A stretch of DNA of 64,000 nt, taken from assembly GCF_900005765.1 (NCBI RefSeq), contig NC_041689.1:434001-498000 (forward strand), in the 5' to 3' direction. The notes under the pieces are model-generated. The model ran no database searches, had not been told where the DNA came from, and worked only from the letters and a program-made list of their open reading frames with translations. The translations under genes and the position numbers were made by a program. The number at the start of each line of letters is the position of its first letter. The first letter of the stretch is position 1. This DNA is from Plasmodium relictum. Taxonomy: Eukaryota > Apicomplexa > Aconoidasida > Haemosporida > Plasmodiidae. Shown piece by piece: positions 57,041 through 64,000 of the stretch.

Positions 57041-58039
57041 ATGAATATTATAATTTTATTTTTATTTTTTTTATATATTTTAAGAGGAAGTTCATTTCTT
57101 CATAACAAAATAAGTTATAAAAAAATAAGCACATCTGTAAGTAATAAAAGCATTATATTTAAAAATGAATATAAATTTTATTATTTAAAAAAGGAAAAAA
57201 ATATAAACCAATTACATTCTTTAAGGAGTTCTGTATCAAATTTGCTGAATACTCTAAAACCAATAAAAGTAAGAAAACTAATAGAAATAGTTACATTTAA
57301 TAAAATCAAGAATTTTCTTCAAGAAAATTTTCTATATTACAATAATTTATTTAATAAATGCAAGTTAGACAGAGTAATTATAGTATTAAATGTATTATTA
57401 TACTTATATTTAAATCAAATAGACAAAAATAAAGAAAAGAAAATTTTTTTTCATAAAGGAAGCTTATTAGAAGTAAAGGATGAACAAAAATGTGAAAAGT
57501 ACAAATGCAATTACAGTGACATTTATAAAAATAAAAATTATAAAACCTTTTTTACGTCCATTTTTATTCATAAAAATATTTTACATTTATATTTTAATAT
57601 GAGTTCTTTGATATCTATATACAGAGTAATTTCATTTATATATACTAATAATCAAATATTAACTGTATTCTTATTATCTGGTATTTTATCTAACGTATTT
57701 TCTTACATTTACGATATGAAATACAAAAATAAAAATGTGTTTTTAAATGATTTAATTGATCAAAATTATTCAAATAAAATTTTTTATATAAATAGAAATA
57801 ATAAAATCACATGTGGTAGCAGCTCCTCTATTTATTCTTTATATGGAATGCATATTACTCATATAATATTTTTTTATTTTAAAAATAGATATATCATAAA
57901 TACTAATTTTCTATATAATTTTTTTTATTCATTTATAACTTCATTACTTTTGGAAAATGTAAGTCATTTTAATCATATTTTAGGCTTTTTATTTGGGTCG
58001 CTGTTTTCCTTTTTTATTATTTTATTTGATAAAAATTAG
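57041..58039 (+). CDS. ROM7: Rhomboid-like intramembrane serine protease, ROM7-like
   Basis: A single exon of 332 residues. The first 17 or so residues form a signal peptide (MNIIILFLFFLYILRGSSF), followed by a Lys/Asn/Ser-rich stretch. Together they resemble an apicoplast bipartite leader. The rhomboid core is visible: FTSIFIHKNILHLYFNMSSL (about 171-190) carries the H-x-x-x-N element (H182, N186). The catalytic Ser lies in CGSSSSIYSLYG (Ser261 by alignment to GxSG-A/S-I-F). The catalytic His is H312 in SHFNHILGFLFG. Hydrophobic segments flank these motifs. The usual GxSG is here GSSS, so the glycine after the nucleophile is replaced. The family cleaves membrane proteins within the bilayer. 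Placement as ROM7 rests on remembered neighbours and the leader, not on a search. Confidence 0.85.
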   Translation: MNIIILFLFFLYILRGSSFLHNKISYKKISTSVSNKSIIFKNEYKFYYLKKEKNINQLHSLRSSVSNLLNTLKPIKVRKLIEIVTFNKIKNFLQENFLYYNNLFNKCKLDRVIIVLNVLLYLYLNQIDKNKEKKIFFHKGSLLEVKDEQKCEKYKCNYSDIYKNKNYKTFFTSIFIHKNILHLYFNMSSLISIYRVISFIYTNNQILTVFLLSGILSNVFSYIYDMKYKNKNVFLNDLIDQNYSNKIFYINRNNKITCGSSSSIYSLYGMHITHIIFFYFKNRYIINTNFLYNFFYSFITSLLLENVSHFNHILGFLFGSLFSFFIILFDKN

Positions 58040-58558
58040 ATTTTTTCTAAAAGAACATATATATGCCAAATTAATTTGTATATATATAAATAAAATATAT
58101 ATATTTATTCAAGTATTTTTATAAATTTTTTTTTTTTAATAAAATTTTATGAACAAATGCATATAATGCTATAAAAATTTATATTACGTAAATGGATAAA
58201 GCTTAATTCATTTTATATTTTTATCTAAAATGTTAAAAATAAGTTTAAAAAAAAAAGAAGCAAATAAAGCAAATATTTTAAGCTTTTCAAAATTCTTATA
58301 ACAAAAAAAAAAGAAAAAAGAAAAAGAAAATAAAAAAAGAATACAAAATGTTACATAATATAAAAATATTATTGAAAAAAATAAAAGTTTATATTCTTAA
58401 AATATTTTTTTGCGTAAAACTATATACAAAAAATTACAAGAAAAATTTATTAAAATACTGTTGTAGAATGTAAACATATATATATATTATAAAAAATATA
58501 TTAATATATTTTTATAAAAGTTATTATTTACTAAATGTGAAAAACAAAAGAATACCAT
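58040..58558. other. Convergent 3' gap
   Basis: 519 bases of A/T-rich sequence. Nothing recognised. Confidence 0.5.
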
Positions 58559-58857
58559 TTATTTAAATTCATTCAATATAGCATCCAAATTTTCATCATC
58601 ATGAGCATGAGGATTATTTAATAAAAATATTTCAATATTTTTATTTTCAAAAAACTCTAAAATTGTCTTCTTTGAGTTTAGTATATATTTGACCTTGCAA
58701 AATAGTAATAAAAATAAGATTTTATTTTTTTTCAAGTTAGTCAAATTCAAAAACATTTCATCAACATTTTTTAAAAAATAATTTTCTTCATATGGAAACG
58801 TATTTTTCTCTTCAAGTTTGTATTCTGTTAAAAAAAAAAAAAAAATTATTCACATGA

Positions 58858-58897
<40 letters not shown>

Positions 58898-61800
58898 AAA
58901 AAAAAAAAAAGACTCAAAATGGGAAACAAAAAAGGTGAAATTATTCACATATTTATTATACCTTTGTAATTTTTCAAAATAAAAAATAGACTATTTGGAA
59001 TTAAAACAAATTTTTCATACAAATAAATTCTTTCATTTTCATCAATATTTATTTTTTGAAAAACAAAATTGTAAATTTGCTCATTTATTAGATAAAAGAA
59101 ATAATCTATCATAGATAAAACAATTTCTTTATGAGTAGATTTAGATAAATCCTGAATTTGAAAAAATTCAAAAATTATATTAACTATTTTAGATGCATTA
59201 ATTAAAAAATTTTCTTCTATAAAAATAATATCTTTTTTTAAAAGAACAGAAAAGTTTTGTTTATAATTTTTTAGAAGTATTTTTTTGAAACTATTCAAAT
59301 TTATGTGGAATTTATCAATAAACAAATGCACTTTCTTTAATATACTTATTTTATTTATAAGTAAGAAAAATTTGTTCTTTGAAATTTTGAAATGTTCTTT
59401 ATTATGTCTTTTTATTATTTTATGTTCCTTTTTATCGTATGAAGAGTATTTTAAATGATCATTTTTTAATTCGATTTCATCTGATTTATTATATAGGGAA
59501 ATATCTTTGTCATTTATATCACTATCATCAGTATATGTGCCCTTATTTTCATTAATAAATTTATAATTTCTTTGTAAATCAAAATTTTCGAAAATAATAT
59601 CTTTTTCATTTATATGAAAATGAAATAAATCTTTATAATTCAAATAAACATTATTTATATTTTCTAAAACTTTCTTTAAAAAGATATTATCATTAATTAC
59701 ACTTAACAAAAATTTTTGTTCATCATTTTTCATGTTCATGAAACATGTAAACCGAAAAATAAAAAATGAATAACTTAAAAATATATTATAAATATATTTA
59801 ATAACTTTATAAGAGAATAATATCATGTTAATATTAATAATATATTTCAATTTTTCTTTATCAAGTTTTTTATCTTTAAAATTTAGTTTTGCATTTTTTT
59901 TATCTTCATCGTTTTGGAAATTTTTTTCTTCTTTATTTTTTTTAATTTCAAATAAAATTTTATATGATAAAAAAACTATACTATATATATTAAATACTAT
60001 ATATATTAAATTTTTATGAATTCGTATCAAGTCTAAGTTACTATGTTTAATAATTATATTTATATTATTTATGTTAGAATAGAAGTTTATATCTTTTTTT
60101 TCCTGTTCATGTGAAGAAGATTTTTCTGTGTTAATTGATGGCTCATTATTAATATTGCCTTCATTAATTTTAAATATAATTTTATTTTCATTTACTTTAT
60201 TTTCTTTTTTTTTTTCAATATTACTTTTAAAAGTATTTCTTTCTACAATATTTTTTTCTATTTGTTCCTTTATATTTTTTTGAAATACTTCTTGTTTTTC
60301 TTCAATATAATTCAAGATTATATTATAATTTATTTCTTTTATATTTTTTAAATCATAATTATATAAATCAAAAAAATAATTAAATATATAATCATCTATA
60401 TTTTCATCTATTAAAATGTATTCATTTTTTTTATTCATAAATATATCATTTAATATAAAATACGTGTGATTAAGATAATAAAAAAAATTATTCTTAAAAA
60501 TATTCTTTATTAAAAGTAGAAACTTGTTCTCTTCTTTCTTCCACTTATATATATGATATATATTGTGAATATTTCTTAAGTTATTTCTTTTTAAATTCAT
60601 TTTATGAAGAGATGAAAATATATTTTCATTTAATTCTTTATTTAATATATAAAAAGAAAAAAATTTATTACTTTTTAATTGATTCTCTTCATTCTCCTCT
60701 TCGTTATCTTCCTCTATACATTGATATTTTTTCTTTAATTTTTCTTTTATATTGCTTAATTTTTCTTCATCATTCACATGAAATTCATATTTATTAAAAT
60801 ATATAAAATTACTTTTTGTTTCATTCTTACTATCATCAAAATAAAAATTAAATATATTTATGAATTCATCACTATAGAAATTTTGCTTCATATTCACATC
60901 GAAAATATTTTTTTCATCTTTATTAATAACAAATAATAATTCTACAAAATTATAAAAATCAAGGAGGGATCTTGAAAAAATGGAAAAGAAATCTGAGCTT
61001 TCATTACATTTTTCAGAATCATTATTATTATTATGATCAATATTATCTGTATTATTATCGTTTGTATTACTATTTTCGTAATCATTCTCAATTTTATAGT
61101 AATTATTATTATTATTGTCATTATAATTTTTACAATGTTTATTTTTATAGGATACTCTGTCTTGGTAAATACTTTTCCCCTTATTTTTCTCACTTATGTA
61201 CGCATCATCAACTAAAATAATATCATTTTTCACTTTTAAATCTTCTCTTTTTAAATATCCGTTTTCTGAATACTCTTCCTTATAGGAATATTTTCTCTTC
61301 TCATGTATTTTTTTAATATTTTTCATTAATAAAAAAATATTACTAAAAAAACTTTCCATATCAATAAAAATATGATCTTCATTATCCACTATATAATCAA
61401 TTAAGTTAATATTGGTAAAACAAAAATCTTTTACTTTTTCTTTCTGTTCATTTGTTAAATTATCATTACTTATTTTACCATCATCTATATAAAATAAATA
61501 ATTTTTGTACTTTTCAAAAAAATTAAAAGAATTATTTAAAAACGAATTCGAGTTATTTCTTCTGATTGCATATTTAACAAAATTTTTTATATTTTCATAT
61601 TTTAAAGAATGTATATTTTTTACTTCGTAAAAGTTATTTAATATTTCCTTTGCATTCAGATTCTTTATAATGCAATATATTAAAACTAAAAATTTAAAGA
61701 AATGAAAAAAAATATGATTTTTTATTTTTTCTAAATAAGTAACATGCTCTTTTAAAATATATGCAATGTGCCAAAACATACTATATGAAAATTTTTGTTT

Positions 61801-63081
61801 CTTGTTGTTTCCGTCTTTTAAAACATCACCTGAATTTAAATATATATATTTATATATCATAATATTCCCATTAAAGATAAACATTTTCTCAAAAATTATT
61901 TGAACTAAACTCTTTAGATTATTTAATATATTATCATACTTAATTTTAATATCTTTCAAAAAAATTATTTTTTTATTTACAATCATAGAATTCGAATTAA
62001 TATGAAATAATTTTTTTAAATCATCCATCAATCTAAAATCGTTATTTTTTTCTTTAATATTAAAATATTTTATGTCATTTTTATTGGAATTTTCTGAGTT
62101 CATAAAATATGATATTTCTTCGTTTATGTTATCTGATAAAATAGTGTCATTTTTAGAACTACCTTTAAAAATATTTTTATTAACATTTTTTCTTATTTCT
62201 TCGTCAATAATTTTCCTGTTTTCATTGTCATTTAAACTACTATTGTTATTATACGTTTTTTTTAAATATTTAAAGATAACTTTTATTAATAAAATATGTT
62301 CTTTGCAATTTCTTAAATAAATTAATGATTTAAAAATTTTTAATTTTTCATAGTTCTTTTCAGATTTATCTAAAAAATAAATAAAATTTTTCAAACAATT
62401 AAAGAAGTTTTTAAAAAATACTAAAGAGTCATAATTCTTTTTTTTTTTTTTTCTAATTAAATATAATCTATGTAGATTGTCATTTCCTTCTAAATTTTTT
62501 TCAAAATTCTTTATTTCTGCATTAAATTTTTCTAACATTAAAAATTGATCACTATAATCATTTTTAATTTTATTTTTGTTTATTAAGTTTTCAAGATTTG
62601 TACTCCTCTTTTCTATTTCTTCATTAAAACTATCAATTAATTTATTGAAATCTTTAAATTCAATATTTTTTTTATTTTGTAATACTTTTCTAATATCTAT
62701 ATGGTCTATATTATTATTTTCCAATATGCCACTTTCTAGACTCTCTTTGCTTTTCTTTGTTTTTTCTATATGTAATTTCAAATCTATTTGTGTATCTTCT
62801 TGAGCAAAATTTACGGATTCAAAATTATTTTCGTTTCTTATACATGTTTTATTTATACTTAAATTTTCATTATCCACATTCTTCTTAATTTCATCTTTTA
62901 TATTTTCATTACTTTTCTCATTAGAATTTGCCTTATTTAAAAAACAACTTATATAATTTATTGAATTATTGCTGAATAAATTCTCAAATAAATTTTTTAT
63001 TTCTGCTTCATTTTTTTTTTCTTCTTTTTTTAAAGTTGTATTTTCTTTTATTTTTTTACTTAATTCTTTTAATTCATTCAT
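58559..63081 (-). CDS. Large helical protein of unknown function (2 exons, 1461 residues)
   Basis: Exon 1 is 63081-58962 and exon 2 is 58824-58559. The intron has a strong donor (AAAG|GTATAA) and acceptor (TTTTTAACAG), phase 1, and the join is in frame (4386 nt). Reading exon 1 alone would end five codons after the junction and lose the conserved-looking 88-residue C-terminus, which ends NNPHAHDDENLDAILNEFK. The protein is mostly predicted helix, with charged Asn/Asp/Lys inserts at several places. There is no signal peptide and no clear membrane span. The N-terminal 150-400 region has long amphipathic helices (FNKLIDSFNEEIEKR, NYEKLKIFKSLIYLRNC) reminiscent of vesicle-tethering subunits of the ZW10/RINT1 type. 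That is only a weak resemblance. The function is unknown. Confidence 0.85.
58862..58894. repeat. (AT)n microsatellite in an intron
   Basis: A TA run of about 33 bases inside the single intron (58825-58961) of the large helical protein gene. Confidence 0.92.
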
Positions 63082-63872
63082 AATTTTATTTATTTTAAGT
63101 ATTTTTTGTTACTTTCTCAATAGCATTTTCACATCAAGGCTTACATAAAAATATGACAATATTTATTGATTGTAATTATTTACTAATGTTGAAATAAAAG
63201 AAAAAAATAACAAAAAAAAATTATTAATTGAAGTATTTTTTTATAAACTTGTTTAAAACTATTTCTATATTTAAAAAAAAAAAACATGCATATTAGTAAT
63301 AAAAATATTTACATTCAATTATTTTTCATACGAAATTTTATTCATATATATAGAAAAATTTTATCAACATATTGTCATTAATATGTTCATGCTTTTATTT
63401 TTATTTTTATTTTTTTACTTTTTTTTTTAACGGGAACTCCAAAAATTATAAAATGTAATAAAATAAATAAATATAAATAATTTTAATTTTTAAAAAAAAA
63501 ATTATTTAAAATATTCAAATAATAAAATATTTTGTTTTACTTTTTTTAAAACAATTTAATCAAAACTTAAAAAAATGTAAGCACAATCTGTTTTATAATA
63601 TTTAGAAAAATATTAAAAAAAAAAAAAAGATAAAAGAAGAAAAAGAAAAATAATATGCTTAACAATTATAAAAAAAAATAAAATAAAATAAAATAAAATA
63701 TAAAATAAAAAAACTAATTTGTTTTATTTTTTTTAAATACATTATACGTAAAAGATACAGTATTTGTTATATTTTTATTTATTATATTTTTAATTATTCT
63801 ATGAACTACATATTTTTCTACAAATATTTACTTAAAAATTAATGATTTTTTATTGAATTTATCTTTAAAAAA
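63082..63872. other. Divergent promoter region with (AAAAT)n repeat
   Basis: 790 bases between two divergent starts, with poly(A) tracts and an AAAAT pentamer run at about 63679-63702. Confidence 0.6.
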
Positions 63873-64000
63873 ATGGCAAAAAAAAAAAATTATTTATCAG
63901 TTGATACAAGTAAAATAAAATTCGTTGAAAATTCTGAATCTGAAGATTTTGAAATTGAGGATGATAGTAATATTGAAAATGGTTCTTCTGATGAAGAAAC
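63873..64000 (+). CDS. N-terminus of an acidic protein of unknown function (runs off the right edge)
   Basis: An ATG at 63873 opens a frame that stays open for 42 full codons to the edge. It begins MAKKKNYLSVDTSKIKFVEN and continues with Ser/Glu/Asp-rich sequence (SESEDFEIEDD). The Lys-rich start followed by an acidic serine stretch (possible casein-kinase-2 sites) is common in nucleolar proteins, but no domain is reached in the window. A short upstream poly(A) leader precedes the ATG. The frame contrasts clearly with the A/T filler before it. Confidence 0.6.
   Translation, partial: MAKKKNYLSVDTSKIKFVENSESEDFEIEDDSNIENGSSDEE

Noticed and set aside
1-64000. Search for CRISPR arrays, transposons, telomeric or subtelomeric repeats, rRNA genes
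   Set aside because: None seen. Repeats are only microsatellites and homopolymer tracts, and the gene content is core chromosomal.

Overview
The window is nuclear chromosome sequence from a malaria parasite (Plasmodium). The signs are extreme A+T content, dense poly(A)/poly(T) and (TA)n tracts in every intergenic gap, Asn/Lys-rich low-complexity inserts inside otherwise conserved proteins, small AT-rich introns with GT..AG ends, and genes whose nearest relatives are typical Plasmodium single-copy genes. From memory, the gene order (CELF-type protein, RRP44, ... uS15, YOP1-like, CCCH protein, ZPR1, ROM7) resembles the right part of P. falciparum chromosome 13. That was not checked here, and I cannot name the species.

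Layout. At the left edge is the 5' part of a giant Asn-rich gene on the minus strand, reading off the window. It is followed by a 6.6 kb gene-free stretch, a small unknown minus-strand gene, and another 4.4 kb gap. From 16 kb on the sequence is gene-dense: a three-RRM plus WW-domain CELF-like RNA-binding protein (+); exosome nuclease RRP44/DIS3 (-); an 11-exon HMG-box/histone-fold protein (+); a HAD-riboflavin kinase fusion (+); the 2857-residue ribosome-biogenesis factor UTP10/HEATR1 (+); the 15-exon GTPase DRG1 (+); ribosomal protein uS15 (-); a 7-exon AMPK-beta-like protein (+); a YOP1/REEP-like ER-shaping protein (+); a triple CCCH zinc-finger protein (-); ZPR1 (-); a 3-exon small membrane protein (-); a ROM7-like rhomboid with a plastid-type leader (+); a large unknown two-exon protein (-); and the first 43 codons of an acidic unknown protein (+) at the right edge.

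Many of these genes act on RNA or translation: exosome, 90S pre-ribosome, small ribosomal subunit, DRG1, ZPR1, CELF and CCCH proteins. Eukaryotic neighbours are not operons, so this is only a shared theme.

The most notable item is the gene at 23.6-25.5 kb. It is invisible to single-ORF searches because it is split into short exons. When spliced it joins an HMG box, a CHRAC1/POLE4-like histone fold, an acidic tail and a C-terminal PCNA-binding-like motif in one 248-residue protein. Other notable points are an RRP44 whose PIN endonuclease site has lost two acidic residues, an AMPK-beta carbohydrate module lacking several sugar-contact residues, and a HAD domain with a lost acidic motif fused to riboflavin kinase. 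No tRNA, rRNA, transposon or CRISPR array was found.
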